From Hemileia vastatrix (Eukaryota; Basidiomycota; Pucciniomycetes; Pucciniales; Zaghouaniaceae): 64,000 nt of DNA. Where the stretch lies: the NCBI GenBank assembly GCA_030280995.1, contig JASXTE010000002.1, forward strand, positions 31,758,683 through 31,822,682. The letters are read 5' to 3'. Shown piece after piece: positions 20,626-33,947 of the stretch; positions within the stretch are counted from its first letter, which is position 1, and each line of letters opens with the position of its first letter. Both the position numbers and the translations under genes were made by a program. The notes under the pieces are model-generated. The model was not told the DNA's origin and searched no databases. It saw nothing but the letters and a program-made list of their open reading frames with translations.

Positions 20626-22222
20626 GAAATGAAATAAAATCTCTGCAAAATGAGTTAAAAAGCTAAGAAATGATTTCCATGCACTAAGTGCCAAACACTC
20701 AGTTTCTGAGGACAGAAATGTTCTATCTCTTGCAAAAGTAAATGACCAGATGTCTGAAATTCCAAGAATAAGAAACTATGTGTCTGACCTGCAGGAAAAA
20801 TTCTCAACCTTAACCATCAATAATGAATAAAATGAGAATGCAGTCAATAAGCTGCATAAAAATAAAGGAAAAAAACCTGAGCAAATTTCATCCTTTCTTT
20901 CTCATATTTCAACCATTAAACAAACTGACAATGAGTCTGTAAAATCTTTTGCTACTAGCAAAAAATCTTGTGATGGTCATGCACCAGCTGTTTCTGTAAA
21001 TAATGAAATTTCTGAACACCTGGCTAAACTTCAGGAATTATTAATGATGAATAATTCAAACCAAAAAGTGGACCATCCCAGTAGTCAGAAAAATTGGCCT
21101 AAGTTAGACCAATATCCTACCTTTGATGGTGATTCTTCCTCTGATTGGCAACACTTTATCCAAAGAATTGATAATTTAAAGATATCTTATAAACTACCTG
21201 ATGAGGAAATTGTTTCTAAGCTAATTTCTTTATTTTTCAATGTAGCCTTGATGTGGTATGAATCTGTTCTTTTAGATAACAATCATTATACATGGAATGA
21301 TTGGAAATCCTTTATTGAGAATCAGTTTGGTGGCTCAAAATTCAGGTTAGCTCAGAAGAGACTGTATGAGAATACTAGATATGTATACCCCTCTGTTGAA
21401 AAGCCCATTGTTTTTCTTATGAAAGTGACAAAAATCCTAAGGGAAATTGATCCAAAGATGGATTATGATATTTGGAGAGATAAAATCTTGTATAAATTAC
21501 CAAATTCTCTTAGAGATTTGATTTTGGCTAGAACTGAGCATGTTAGGGAAAATTCTTCTTTCATTAATATCTGTAATGAGGTACTACTCAACCATAGATA
21601 TGAACCAAAGAATTACCTTGGTAAATCTTATAATGATCAGAATAAACCTTCTACAAAACTCCCAGAAAAATCTGGTAAACCCTCTGCCCCAGTTGCACCT
21701 AAAAAATATGCAACAAATACTTGTTATAAATGTAACAAACCGTGGCAGAAGGGTCATGTTTGTGACAAGAAAATTCATCTTGTTGAACAAAATGAAGACA
21801 CTGATGAAGTTGAACTTGATGTCAATAATTCTTCCAGTGACTGTGAAAGTAATATCTCCTATGACAATGATTCTGTTAAAGATGTTTTAATGTTGGAACA
21901 AGATGTCCATTATTTAAATAATATATCTGAAGAATGTGTATTGGATTTATCTTCAGTTGAAAATTCTGAGATAATTAATGATATTACTGACAATTCTATA
22001 CCTATATCCCCTTTGAAGGCACCTGTTATCATTAATAGTAAAAATGTTGATGTAGTTCTTGATTCTGGTGCTGGAGGAAGTGTAGTGTCTGAAAAAGCTT
22101 TGGCTTCAGTATATAAGGAATATTTGAGTAAATTATTACCTATAACTTCTGAAAAATGGAGAGGGTATGGTTCTACCTTATTTCCTATTGGGAAATACAA
22201 AACCTCTGTATTCTTCAAATAA
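20626..22222 (+). pseudogene. Gag capsid, zinc knuckle and protease, element 1
   Basis: 20626-21043 is frame-broken. From 21044 a 392-residue frame covers the capsid (NWPKLDQYPTFDGDSSSDW through LNHRYEP), then a zinc knuckle of the chromovirus CX2CX7HXC type (CYKCNKPWQKGHVC, about residue 227) and the aspartic protease with VVLDSGAGGSVVS (about residue 340). A TAA at 22220-22222 interrupts the protease/RT linker where the element 2 relative reads through. The ATG at 21044 is internal and not a true start. Confidence 0.85.
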
Positions 22223-23834
22223 AATGGTGGTTTTGTCAGAGCTATTTGTGAGTTTGTTGTCATGAAAAATGATAATTTAAGCAATTGGTTTATTATGGGT
22301 AATGATATTTTAACCATGTTTGGTGTGAATTGGACCCAGAAAATAATTGCTTCACCTTGGGATTGAATGGCAAAAGGAAATTCAAAATTTCCTCCTCTAG
22401 AAAACCTTCTGGGAATCTGTTAAAGTCTTGTAACTCACTGATCCAGTGTAAAGGTAGAACAACAACTGAAATGGATGATTTATTAAATGAAATAAATACT
22501 GCTTCTTTTGGTGATTAGTTGACTAGTGAACAAAAAGATTCTATTGTTGCCTCTATTACCTCTTTCCCTATGGCTTTTGCTCATGGTTCTCATGTCTTGG
22601 GAATTGTTCAGGAAGAGATGAAAATTACGTTATCCTGTAACTTTAGTGATATTCCTCCTAGTCTTAAGAAAAAACCATATCCTGCTTCTCCAAAAAAAAG
22701 AAAGGATATTGAAGATAATATTGAAACATTATTAAAAATGAATATCGTTGAGAAAGTGGATGTCACCCCCAAATATTGTGTCATCTCCCCAGTCTTGATT
22801 TCTTATGAAAAAGATAAAAATAGATTATGTGGAGATTACAGAGCTTTAAACACTTATACTGTTGATGATATTTATCCTTTACCCAGAATTAATTCAATAC
22901 ATGCTACCTTTCAAGGTGCAAAATTTATTAGTTGTCTGGATGGTAATAAAGTTTATCATCAAGTTCCAGTTGAGAAAAATTCTCAAATTTTTTGCTTATT
23001 GCTACTCATATGGGAATATATAAGTATTTTAGGATGCCATTTGGCCCTAAAAATGCTCCTTCAGTTTTCCAGAAAGTCATGGATAACACTTTCCATCAAG
23101 AAATTATTGAAGGTTGGCTCATGGTTTATATTGATGATATTATTGTTTTTTCTAAAACTTTTGATGAAAATATGATTCACTTGAATAGAGTTTTCCAAAA
23201 AATGGGTGAAATCAATATGACCTTATCCTTAAAAAAGTGTAAATTTGGTTTTCAATCTTTGAAAGTCCTTGGCCATGTTGTGTCAGGCTTAAAAATTTGT
23301 GTAGACCACAACAAAGTTGCTGCCATCCAAAATGTGAAAGCACCAACTTCTGTAAGAGAAATCCAAAGTTTTTTGGGGATGTGTCGCTATTATAGACAAT
23401 ATATTAAGAATTATCAGGTCATAGCCTTACCTCTTACAAAACTGACCAGAAAAGATGTTGCCTTTCACTGGAATAATGACTGTCAAAAAGCTTTTAATAC
23501 ATTAAAATGTTGCTTAATGACAGCCCCTATATTGGCTCTTCCAGATTTTAAAAAGACATTTGTCCTATATACAGATGCTAGCTTTATTGGTCTGGGTTCT
23601 GCCCTTCACCAGAAGCAAATTATTAATGATAAATACTCAGAGGTTGTAATTTGTTATATTTCAAGAACCTTAAGAAATAGTGAATTGAAATATGGTGCCA
23701 CTCAATTGGAGTGCTTAGCAGTTGTTTGGGCTCTTGAGAAACTTCATTACTATTTGGATGACCAAAAATTTGAGTTGGTAACTGACTGTAGTGCTGTGAA
23801 GTCTCTCTTAAACCTATAGACACCTAACAGACAT
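22223..23834 (+). pseudogene. Reverse transcriptase and RNase H, element 1
   Basis: Pieces in three frames make the RT: a linker, then ELGIV-type finger region, CVISPVL and LCGDYRALN, palm GCLDGNK, and catalytic VYIDDIIVFSK near 23125. RNase H follows with LYTDASFIGLG and QLECLAVVWALEKLHYYL. Breaks visible against elements 2 and 3 are a one-base loss near 22325, TAG at 22516-22518, a one-base loss near 22990 and TAG at 23817-23819. No functional enzyme is expected. Confidence 0.88.
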
Positions 23835-25567
23835 ATGTTCAGGTGGCAACTTGCTGTTCAAGAATACAGAGGAAGGATGACAATTATCCATAGAGCTGGA
23901 AATGTTCACTCTAATGTTTATATGCTCTCCAGATTGCCTCTTCCAAATAATGACTCAAATGCTGCTTATGTACCTGAAGATGATACTGCTCATATCCATG
24001 GTATATTTATAGTTGATATGGAAGAGGAGTTATTACAATTAATACTGGATTCATATGATAAAGATTCTGATTTAAATAAATTGGTTACTATCTTAAATGA
24101 TCCTAAGAATGCTTCAATTCAAGCATTAATAAAAACTCTTCCTGCAAAGTACCAAAATGCTTTGAATAAAAGAAAGTTCTCTATTGAAGATGGTTATATA
24201 TATTATAGAAGGAAGCTTACCAATGTAATTGTAATTCCTCCTTCAATGAAAGAAACTATCCTCAAACTTTGTCATGATGACATATTAGCTGGTCATTTTG
24301 ATCTTGAAAAAACATTGATTAGAATCAAAAACACTGCATGGTGGGCTAATATGTCTGAGGACACAAAATTATATGTTGAATCTTGTGATTCCTGCCAAAA
24401 ATCTAAAAGGTTAACAGGTAAGAGAGCAGGGTTATTACAACATATTGAAGCACCTAATGCTCCCTGGCAAATCATTAATATGGATTTTGTCACTGGTCTT
24501 CCTGTTGCAGGTAAAGACAGCTTTAACTCTTGTTGGGTAATAGTAGATAGATTCACAAAAATGTGCAAATTTATTCCAACCCACAAAGATGTATCCACCA
24601 AAGAATTAGCTTTCTTATGGTGGTCTTACATGTTTAATATTATTGGTTTTCCAAAAGCCATTATCTCTGATAGGGATCCAAAATTCACTTCTGAGTTTTG
24701 GACTTCTTTGATGGATATTTTTGGCTGTGAGTTAAAATTGTCTACAGCTCACCATCCTCAGAATGATGGTCTAGCTGAGAGAATGATTCAAACTCTGGAA
24801 GATATGATTAGAAGGTATTGTGCCTTTGGTTTAGAATATAAAGACAATGACAGATTTACTCATGATTGGGTCACTCTATTGTCTGGTCTTGAATTTGCAT
24901 ATAATAGCACCGTTCATTCTGTCACTGAAAAAAAGCCTTTTGAGCTTTGTTTAGGTTATTTCCCACACACTCCTGCTCAGATTCTCAATAATAAATTACC
25001 TAAGTTGGAACTACACCCTGGTGTAAAATCTTTCATGCAAATGAAACTGCTATGCAGAAAACATGCTCAGAGCTGTATTGATAAAGCATTTGAATATGAA
25101 AAGAAAAGATGGGATAAATCCCATAAAGAATACACATTTAAAAAGGGTGATGAAGTGTTGATCTCTACTGTCCATTTCATTTTACAAGGTAACCACAAAT
25201 TAAAAGATCCTTTTGTAGGACAATTTGTTGTTAAAAGAATGGTTGGTGATAATGCAGTAGAAGTTGTATTGTATTCTCCATATGATAGGAAACATCCTGT
25301 TTTCCCATTTCTTTGCTTAAGCCTTATACTTCCAACAGTGACTTATTTCCCAAAAGAAGGGGAAGACCTAAGAAAAACCCTCAGGAAGTCACAGAAAGAG
25401 CAGAAATTGATAAAATTCTCAATGATAGAATTATCACTTCTGAAAGAGGTACTGAATATTTATTGAGATATAAGAACAAATCATCTGAACATGATGCATG
25501 GATACCTGGAAAGGAGATTTCAAATCTCCCTACTCTGTTGAAAAAGTACAAGAAGAAAAAATCTTAG
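23835..25567 (+). pseudogene. RNase H end, integrase and chromodomain, element 1
   Basis: The frame 23835-25466 (543 residues) holds the RNase H tail, then the H2C2 zinc finger (HDDILAGHF..CDSCQKSK) and the integrase core with Asp in MDFVTGLPVAG, Asp in [14 protein letters not shown] and Glu in HHPQNDGLAERMIQTLE. The C-terminal GPY/F-type part (DPFVGQFVVKRM) follows. A frame change near 25313 moves the chromodomain-like end (EYLLRYKNKSSEHDAWIPGK) to the frame 25313-25567. Chromodomains steer integration to modified chromatin in this group. Confidence 0.88.
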
Positions 25568-25600
25568 CATTTTTTTATTGTTTTTTATAGAGTAAGGGAG

Positions 25601-26738
25601 TGTCAGCCAGGCTATTCCAGGAGTCCAGTAAAGAATATGTTAACTTATAAGACCTGAAAGAGGGCGTATGAATTGTATTTAATGTATATAAATTAATATT
25701 TTATTGCATAATAAAATTATATAAGTATCTTATTACATATAAGTGTTATATTAATTTTATTGTTTATATAAATTTTTATACATTTAAATTAAACATGATA
25801 TATTTTATATTCTACAAATAATGGCGCATTTTTATGTATTTAATAATTATAAATTTATATTTAATTAATTAAAAACATATATTATAATTATAAGTGTAAA
25901 ATTGACTTATAATATAATTAAATTAATTATTTAAATTTATATATTAAATAACACCTTTCATATAATATTAAAAAATAATTAATGATGCTTCTTTTGACCC
26001 TTAATCGTGTCAGGAAAAACAATTAATTAATTTATACTAAATTGAGATTAATTACATATTTTGTTGCGTAACAATATTCTTTGTTTCACTTAAAAATCCT
26101 TAAATCAGACTGTACAATCTGTTTTTGAATTATTTTTCTCATAGTCCCTATGTCCCAGGCTTGTTTAGTTATTCACTATTTTTACTTACTGATTTGGGAA
26201 TTAATTGTGGGAAAATTGGATTCTTAATTGGGGTTTTTAATTATTTGTTTCATATTTTTCTCTACATTGTTATATCACTTATTCTTTTATATTCTTGTTT
26301 CATTCTATTATAATTCTTGTATTTACAAATCTAGTAGCGCTTCAGAGGACCCATTGCCTATAAAAAGGCCTTGGATAATCCCCTGTAGATCATCACTTAC
26401 TATACACTCAACAATTTAAATATAATTTTATCACATTTATTATTATTTTTATTAGTATTACAATCTAATTAAAAATTCTATATAACAATTAAAAGGTTGC
26501 CTTAAGTCTGATAGTAATTAAAGTGTTTGCCGCGCAGAACCCTTACTTGAAATAATATTAATATTAATAAAACCCAATTTTGTGTCACCTCTCAAATCAC
26601 TCATTGTTGCTTTCTCTTCAATAAATTAAATAATTTCATTAAACTATTATTTCTTTTATTTCTCAAATCACTATTACCTTCCTGTCTTCCTCTCTTTTCT
26701 TCCCTCTTTTCTTATCTCTTCTAGACGACTGACCGACA
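25601..26738 (+). repeat. 3' LTR of element 1
   Basis: It starts TGTCAGCCAGGC after the polypurine tract AGAGTAAGGGAG (25589-25600) and ends GACCGACA. TATAAAAA lies at 26359-26366. Confidence 0.92.
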
Positions 26739-26939
26739 ATACTTCAGCCTGGATATTCCCAGGACTGAGTAAAAGCTGCTCATAAATTATGTTAAACAGA
26801 TGTAGTACACAAGGGAACAATAAATAAAAGTATACAAGATGTATACATAAGTGAAATTAGTAATTAAATACAATATATGCCATTATTATACCTAATAAAG
26901 ACGCATATATCCACCTTTTATAAGTCTTACATACTTAAT
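26739..26939 (-). repeat. Fragment of gypsy family B LTR
   Basis: The sequence TCAGCCTGGATATTCCCAGG onward is the reverse complement of the right end of the family B LTRs (ending near 30099, 52400 and 60626 in plus coordinates). It is cut at 26939 by a MITE, and element 1 is inserted at its other edge. Confidence 0.7.
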
Positions 26940-27387
26940 AGGGGGTATCAATGTTCAGAGATCCGCAATTAGTGATCAGGAATTTTTTTTCCGGGATCAG
27001 ACATTATTAATTGCGGAAGATATTATCCACTAGCCCCGGGGCTAGTGGATAAGGAATCCATCATAATGCATTATCCTGCCTCTTATACGCCAATTTCCAT
27101 TTCTAATTCCTGATCCCAAACTCATCACATCCATGAGGCATATCCAGAGAGTAGTCCAAGGTGTGGTTATGGCAGAAAGTTGTGCAACATGTGGTTATGA
27201 CAGAAAGTTGTCCAAGATGTGGTTATGAAAAATGGAGTAGAAAAATGTTGGATAAGAGGTGAACATTGACACATAAAGTGTCTAATAACCCAGTTATTAG
27301 CAAAAATAATTGCGGAAGATAATTAAGGTATAAGGATTTTTATCCATAATTAATTTAATTGCGGATCGGTCAACATTGATACCCCCT
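26940..27387. mobile_element. 448-bp MITE, copy 1
   Basis: Inverted ends AGGGGGTATCAATGTTCA and its near-inverse ending GATACCCCCT. It holds a perfect 30-base palindrome at 27023-27052 (TTATCCACTAGCCCC and its complement). One subterminal end matches the left end of the Harbinger element at 50676 onward, so it is probably a deletion derivative of that family. It is noncoding and separated from the next copy by only TTT. Confidence 0.82.
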
Positions 27388-27390
27388 TTT

Positions 27391-27596
27391 AGGGGGTATC
27401 AATGTTCAGGGATCTGAAATTAGGGATCAGGAATTTTTTTACCTGGGATAAGACATTATTAATTGCGGAAGATTCTTATCCACTAGCCCCAGGGCTAGTG
27501 GATAAGGAATCCATGATAATGCATTATCCCGCCTCTTATACTGCAATTTCCATTCCTAATTCCTGATCCCAAACTCATCACCTCCATGAGGCATAT
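27391..27596. mobile_element. 449-bp MITE, copy 2, left part
   Basis: Same ends as copy 1. It stops at GAGGCATAT, where the gypsy element 27597-50166 is inserted, and resumes at 50172. The palindrome (about 27478-27507) has a central mismatch. Confidence 0.82.
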
Positions 27597-30375
27597 TGTC
27601 GGCCTGTCGTCTAGAAGAAGGAGAAGAAGAAGAAGAGGAAAGAGAGGAATATAGAGAAGAGGGAAAACTAAGGGAGTAATAAGAGAAAAAAAATAAAAGA
27701 AAAGAGATATCAAAAGTAAAATTAAAAAAAAAGGGGAACGACAATGATTGGGAGTATAGACACAACTCAAGACAATGGTTTAATAAGAAATTATAATCAA
27801 GTAAGTATTTTTTATTCTGCTTGAATATCAACTAATACTACTAACAGACTTAAAAAAACCTTAGTTTATTTAATTAATATTTTTTATAAGACTTATAACT
27901 TCAAAAATAAATAACAATAAAAGTGTTTAAATTTGTAAGATTAATGTAAGTGATGGCGGCTAAAGGGGACTTTCAAGGCCTTTTTATAGGCGAGGAGATC
28001 TCTGAAGCGCCATAATAATGTATATACAAAATAATAAAAATGTGAAACAAGAAGACAAGAGAATACAATTAAAACATAGAAATTAAGAGAAAAACATGAA
28101 ACAATAAACTAAACCTGTGAGTAAGCAACCAATTTTCCCACCATAAGTTCCCAAAACAATTAATTAAAATAATCAGTAACTAAGTAAGTCTGAAACATAA
28201 GAACTGTGAGTAAAATAATCTAAACCAGGTATTACAGTGAGATGTAAAGGGTTTAATTAAAACAAATAAAATAATTTTCATGCAAAAATTCATGTAATCA
28301 ATTTAATCCAGTATAAAGCAAAATTAATTAATTTTTTAACTATGTAATTAACTCAATAACTATTTTAAATGAAACAAACAATTAATTTAATGATATTTCT
28401 GATTTAAAGTGAGAATTTGAATACCATCTTATTAAATAAGTGTTTTAATTTATTTAATAATTTTACTGAAACAATTAAGGGTCAAAAAAGCGCCCAATAT
28501 TATTGTTTAATAAGATATGTAAGGCTTTATTTAATATATAAATTTAATTAATTAATTTAATTACATCATAAGTTAATTTTACACTTATGATTATAATATA
28601 TGTCAGGCTAAGGGCAAGTACAAGGCCGTGAACTAGCTTGAATGGTCAGTTGTCTAGAAGATTTTAATGGTCCTATATGAATACTGTAGTTTTAATCCAC
28701 TAAGTTATAAAATATAATCAAATATAAAGGTCTCAGTAATATAATTCTCACTATTATTATATATGGCTTACAATCTTAGTAGTTGGTAGAAAAATAGATT
28801 ATATAATTCAGATACTATTCAAAAGTCTTATAAAAGTACGAATTGATATGTATTGTAATTGATTTGGTCAATTGGTTAAATTGTAATGATAAAGAATGTA
28901 GAAACAAGACCCAAAAACCTCCTCCTTTTATACACACTGAGTTCCCCAATAAATCCCTTGATATACCATCCAATACACAGTAAATGACGCCTCAAAACAA
29001 CTAAAAGACCTTCCCATCAACATTCCTAGTGACCCATGACATAATTAGACAAGTAACAACCACCAAAATACTGTAATAATAAGGGAAATCCATCAAAATT
29101 AAAGAAAAAGACAAAAAGAGAGTATATGCGTATAAAACAATAATATAAAAGACTAAAGGAGACTTTTTAAGGTTAATAATAGCTTAATAATAAGGGGGAT
29201 TCACTGTAGAAATAATTGGGCTAATCCTGACATTATACTACTTGAAATTCCCATTCAAAAATAACCAAAATTGACTGAGAAACCACCCAAAAACTTAAAA
29301 AAGAGCGTGAGATGTGGGGTAACTACATGCAGTTCTTGGCAGGCACTTGCACGGGTAAATCCTTGACTAAAATTAGGCGAATTTAAGCGTGGTGATGAAA
29401 TAAAGTGCCAAGAGTGAGGTTATTAATGAAATTAGTGCATATAAACAAGGTCAATGCATTATTAATTAAGCTAGGACACTAAATAAGCGCCTGTCGCCTA
29501 TTTTAGTGTGTTTCCCCACAGTGGGCGTAGAATGTGGGGTAATTATAGTGTGAAAAAGCTAACTTTGCTAAAAATGAAGCTATTCACATGGGAAAAAAGC
29601 AGGCAGTATGTGGCCAGTACACAGAAGCCATTTCTGGCATAAAAAACACCAAATTTGAAAAGTGTTATTTTTATGCATTTAAATAGCCAAATCAATAGTT
29701 CTAAATGAACCCAATTGATCTGTCAAAGGGCTACTTTGATATTCTCAATTTTATAGCGCATATAGTCAACTTTTAAGTGAAATAAAGCGCATTTCTTGTT
29801 TTTTGCATAAAACAATGAATATAACAGCTTTAAGTGTACTTAAAAATTATGTAGCCTTATACTTAAGGTTCTTAAGATTACCCTAGCATATTCCAACTTA
29901 ATATTAAGTACATAAGACCTATAAAAGGTGGATATATGCGTGTATATAAGGTGTTATAATGGCATTTTTTGTGTATTATCATAATTTTACTTATGTATAC
30001 TATTTGTGTACTCTTATTTATTGTTCCCATGTATAGTTCATGTGTTTACCATAACTTATAGTCACTTTTTACTCAGTCCTGGAGATATACAGGCTGACAA
30101 TATATGTTTATAATTAATTAATTCTTATTTTATATTTATTAAATACATAAAAATGCGCCATAATTTATAGAATTTAAAATATATCATGCTTAATTTAAAT
30201 TTATAAATAGTTTATATAATAATAAAATAAATATAATACTTATTTTACTTATATTTAATTTTAATATGCAAAAAAATATTAATTTGTATACATAATATGC
30301 ATACTTTTACGCCATCTTTCAGGCCCAATAAATTAACATAACATTTACTGGGCTCCTGGTACAGCCTGGCTGACA
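27597..30375 (-). repeat. 3' LTR of element 2, interrupted
   Basis: It starts TGTCGGCCTGTCGTC and ends CCTGGCTGACA in plus orientation. Removing 28601-30104 leaves about 1,275 bases, against 1,290 in the partner LTR. A (GAA)-rich tract lies at 27611-27660. The polypurine tract reads in reverse at 30376-30395. Confidence 0.9.
28601..30099 (-). repeat. Solo LTR of gypsy family B
   Basis: TGTCAGGCTAAGGGC to AGGCTGACA, 1,499 bases, flanked by ATATA on both sides (28596-28600 and 30100-30104). It is similar over its full length to the LTRs at 50906-52400 and 59132-60626. No internal sequence is present, so it formed by LTR-LTR recombination. It sits inside the LTR of element 2. Confidence 0.9.
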
Positions 30376-30408
30376 CCCCCTCACTCTAAAAAAAACAATA
30401 AAAAAATG

Positions 30409-31692
30409 CTATGATTCTTTCTTTTTATACTTATTTAACAGAGTAGGAAGATTTAAAATTTCTTTTCCAGGTATCCATGCATCATGTTCAGATGATTTGT
30501 TCTTATATCTCAATAAATATTCAATACCTCTTTCAGAAGTGATAATTCTATCATTGAGAATTATATCAATTTCTGCTGTTTCTGTGGCTTCCTGAGGGTT
30601 TTTCTTAAGTTTTCCCCTTCTTTTGGGAGATAAGTCACTGTTAGAAGTATAAAGTTTAAGCAAAGAAATGGGAAAAACAGGATGTTTCCTATCATATGGA
30701 GAATACAATACAACTTCTACTGCATTATCTCTAACTATTCTTTTAACAACAAATGGTCCCACAAAAGGATCTTTTAATTTATTGTTTCCTTGTAGATTGA
30801 AATGGAAAGTGGATATCAACACTTCATCACCATTGTTAAAGGTGTATTCTTTATGGGATTTATCCCATCCTTTCTTTTCATATTCAAATGCCCTGTCAAT
30901 ACAGCTTTGAGCATATTTTCTGCATAGCTGTTGCATTTGCATAAAAGATCTTACACCAGGATTTAGGTCCAACTTAGGTAATTTATTATTGAGAATTCGA
31001 GCAGGAGTGTTTGGGACTTAACCTAACCAAAGTTCAAAAGGCTTTTTCTTAGTAACAGAATGAACAGTGCTATTGTATGCAAATTCAAGACCAGGCAATA
31101 GAGTGACCCAATCATGAGTAAATCTGTCATTGTCTTTATATTCTAAACCAAAGGCACAATACCTTCTAATCATATCTTCCAGAGTTTGAATCATTCTCTC
31201 AGCCAGACCATCAGTCTGAGGATGGTGAGCTGTAGACAATTTTAACTCACAGCCACAAATATCCATCAAAGAAGTCCAAAATTCAGATGTAAATTTTGGG
31301 TCTCTATCAGTGATAATGGCTTTTGGAAATCCAATAATATTAAACATGTAAGACCACCATAAGAACACTAATTATTTTGTGGACACATCTTTGTGGGTGG
31401 GAATAAATTTGCACATTGTGGTGAATCTATCCACTATTAACCAACAAGAGTTATAACTGTCTTTACCTGCTACAGGAAGACCAGTGACAAGATCCATGTT
31501 AATGATTTGCCAAGGAGCATTAGGTGCTTCAATATGTTGCAACAATCCTGCTCTTATACCTGTCAATGTTTAAGATTTTTGACAAGAATCACAAGATTCA
31601 ACATACAATTTAGTGTCTTCAGAAATATTAGCCAACCAAGCAGTGTTTTTAATTCTGATAATGGTTTTATCAAGATCAAATTGTCTGGCTAA
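30409..31692 (-). pseudogene. Integrase and chromodomain, element 2
   Basis: Minus-strand pieces match element 1: the chromodomain end (EYLLRYKNKSSEHDAWIPGK), GPY/F part (DPFVGPFVVKRIV), core ([12 protein letters not shown] and HHPQTDGLAERMIQ) and zinc-finger region. In-frame stops occur at 31018-31020 and near 31370 and 31568, so the reading is in at least four fragments. Confidence 0.87.
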
Positions 31693-31761
31693 TATTTCAT
31701 CATGACAAAGTTTTAAGATAGTTTCTTTCATGGAAGGAGGAATAAAAATGAAATTTGTAAT

Positions 31762-32623
31762 TTATCTCCTGTAATAAATATAACCATATTCAATTGAAAA
31801 TTTTCCTTTACTCAAAGCACTTTGGTACTTTGGAGGAAGAGTTTTTATCAATTCTTGAATAGAAGCATTCTTTAGATCATCCAAGATTTTAACCAATTCA
31901 TTTAAATCAGAATATTTATCATATGAATCCAGAAGTAATTGTAACAGTTCTTCTTCCATATCAAATATATATATACCATGTATATGAACAGTATCAAATT
32001 CAGGCACATAGGCAGGATTGGAGTCATTATTTGGAAGAGGCAACCTTGAAACCATATCAACATTTGAGTGAACATTTCTAGCTCTATGGATAATTGTCAT
32101 TCTTCTTCTGTACTTCTGAACAGCAAGTTGCCACCTAAACATATGTCTATTTGGTGTCTTTAGGTTCAAGAGGGATTTGAAAGCACTACAGTCAGTTACC
32201 AATTCAAATATTTGGTCATCTAGGTAATAGTGAAGCTTCTCAAGAGCACAAACAACTGCTAAACACTCTAATTAAGTGGCACCATATTTCAATTCACTAT
32301 TTCTCAAGGTTCTTGAAATATAACAAATTAGATCTTCTGAGGATTTATCATTAATAATTTGTTTTTGGTGAAGGGCAGCACCCAGTCCAACAAAGCTAGC
32401 ATCTGTGCAAAGGACAAAAGGTTTGCTGAAATCTGGAAGAGCCAAGATAGGGGCTGTTATTAAACAATTTTTCAATGTATCAAAAGCTTTTTGACAGTCA
32501 TTATTCTAGATAAAGACAACATCTATTCTGGTCAGTTTGGTAAGAGGTAAGGCTATGACCTAATAATTTTTAATATATTGTCTATCATACCCACACATAC
32601 CCAAAAAACTTTTAATTTCTCTC
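31762..32623 (-). pseudogene. RNase H and integrase linker, element 2
   Basis: The pieces 31762-32202 and 32272-32475 carry LCTDASFVGLGAALHQKQ (RNase H) and TPNRHMFRWQLAVQKYR. Stops separate them. The reading is cut at 32627 by the gypsy element 32628-43365 and resumes at 43370. Confidence 0.85.
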
Positions 32624-32627
32624 ACAG

Positions 32628-33772
32628 TGTGGTAGGCTAAAGTTTAGTATGGCACCCAAATAGTAAATGGAGTTATTACGGTGTGCAAGATTGGCGCTAT
32701 TATTTTTTTTATAAAAGGGTTTTATTTAATTTATTTGAGTTTTAAATATGAAGAAATTGGTCACGAGCAAATGCCTACACAAAAACAATTTATTTTACGG
32801 AGAAAACTTATTTTTACGGTCTGAAAAATTTATAAGTATCAAGTCAAGTCACTCAAGAACCTTGGGAAATTTTCCCAGAATTTTTACTATTTTTCTTATA
32901 TTTTTAAATGAATTTTAAAGTTTTATAGAAATATTTACGTTTTCAGAAATTACTTAACTTCAATGAATTTTCACGGGGTAATTAGAGATGCGCAGACTAC
33001 GAAAATTAGTTTGGTATGTAAAGGGGAAGTAGCTCTATTATGTGTAATTTTTCTAGATTTTTTATTATAGTTTTAAGGTTCTAATTGAGTCCGGAAGTCC
33101 GGACGGACTCCGTTTCGACTCCGTACGGAGTCCGTTCCGACTCCGTTCCGACTCCGTACGGACTCCGTATGGGCTCCGGATTGACTCTGGGAGAGCTCTG
33201 GAGGGGAAAACTTAGGCACATGACTAGGAATACTTAAGTGCCTCTCAAACTTGAAATTGAGAGGGAGGACACATCATACAGCTTAATCATTAACCACCAC
33301 GGTCTCATTTTTTATTACTCAACAAATTAAAATAAGTTATAATACCCTTATAACATTTATTATTTTACATAAAATTTTAGAAATACAATTCAACAATTTA
33401 AATCACACTTCATATAGGGTATCTTTAGAAAGGTCTTCATCACTGGGACTTGATTATTGCTGTCTCATAAAAACTCAAATTATTATAAAAACATAAAAGT
33501 CAATCTTTTCAGATCTTTCACTGGTACACCTTAATTGTTGTTATCAGTATTTCTTTCTCAACAGCCACTTTTACTTAAATCTCAATAAGCGTTAAACATA
33601 TCAGAGTTTCATTATTTTTTTATCAATCAGATCCAAGTAGACTGGTTAGCTTAGTGATTTAGAATTCCCATTTTGTTATTTTTATTGGAAGGACAGGGTT
33701 TTCAGCTAAATCCACATATCTCCTCCGGATTCTGCTTACAGCAAGGCGACTGTAAGAGTTTACCTTACCATA
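32628..33772 (+). repeat. 5' LTR of element 4
   Basis: 1,145 bases. It contains an 11-bp minisatellite of the type GACTCCGTTCC at about 33104-33180 with six units, while the 3' LTR has eight. Inverted termini are TGTGGTA and TACCATA. Confidence 0.93.
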
Positions 33773-33773
33773 G

Positions 33774-33795
33774 TTGGCGCCCAATGTGGGGTTTG
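33774..33795 (+). promoter_or_regulatory. Primer-binding site
   Basis: TTGGCGCCCAATGTGGGG begins two bases after the LTR. TGGCGCCCAA.GTGGGG is what I know as the tRNA-Lys(1,2)-type primer site of several retroviruses, with one difference here. Confidence 0.7.
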
Positions 33796-33842
33796 ATTTC
33801 TCTAGCTTTCTTTAAAGACTTACTTGGATCAAGAACGTTCTT

Positions 33843-33906
33843 AGCCTGCAAGAGGCTTATTCTCTGAAACTCTAATTGGATTTTTGTTATTGGCCTGCAA
33901 GAGGCT
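33843..33906 (+). repeat. Two leader hairpins
   Basis: AGCCTGCAAGAGGCT (33843-33857) and GGCCTGCAAGAGGCTT (33892-33907) each form a 4-5 bp stem with loop GCAAG. They resemble the later CCTCCAGCAAGAGG hairpins but lack the NTAAACT tail. Confidence 0.7.
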
Positions 33907-33947
33907 TGTTATTTTAATGGTTGTTAACGCTTTTCTTATGTTTTGGG

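Larger units (their letters stand above)
17600..26738 (+). mobile_element. Gypsy family A retrotransposon, full length, broken (element 1)
   Basis: Two LTRs (17600-18727 and 25601-26738) enclose gag, protease, RT, RNase H, integrase and chromodomain in plus orientation. ATACT flanks both sides (17595-17599 and 26739-26743), a 5-bp duplication. The order places it in the chromodomain-bearing Ty3/gypsy group. At least six stops or frame changes disrupt gag-pol, so it is not autonomous. The LTRs differ mainly by a 12-base CTTCCCTCTTTT duplication plus scattered substitutions, which points to a fairly young insertion. Confidence 0.93.
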
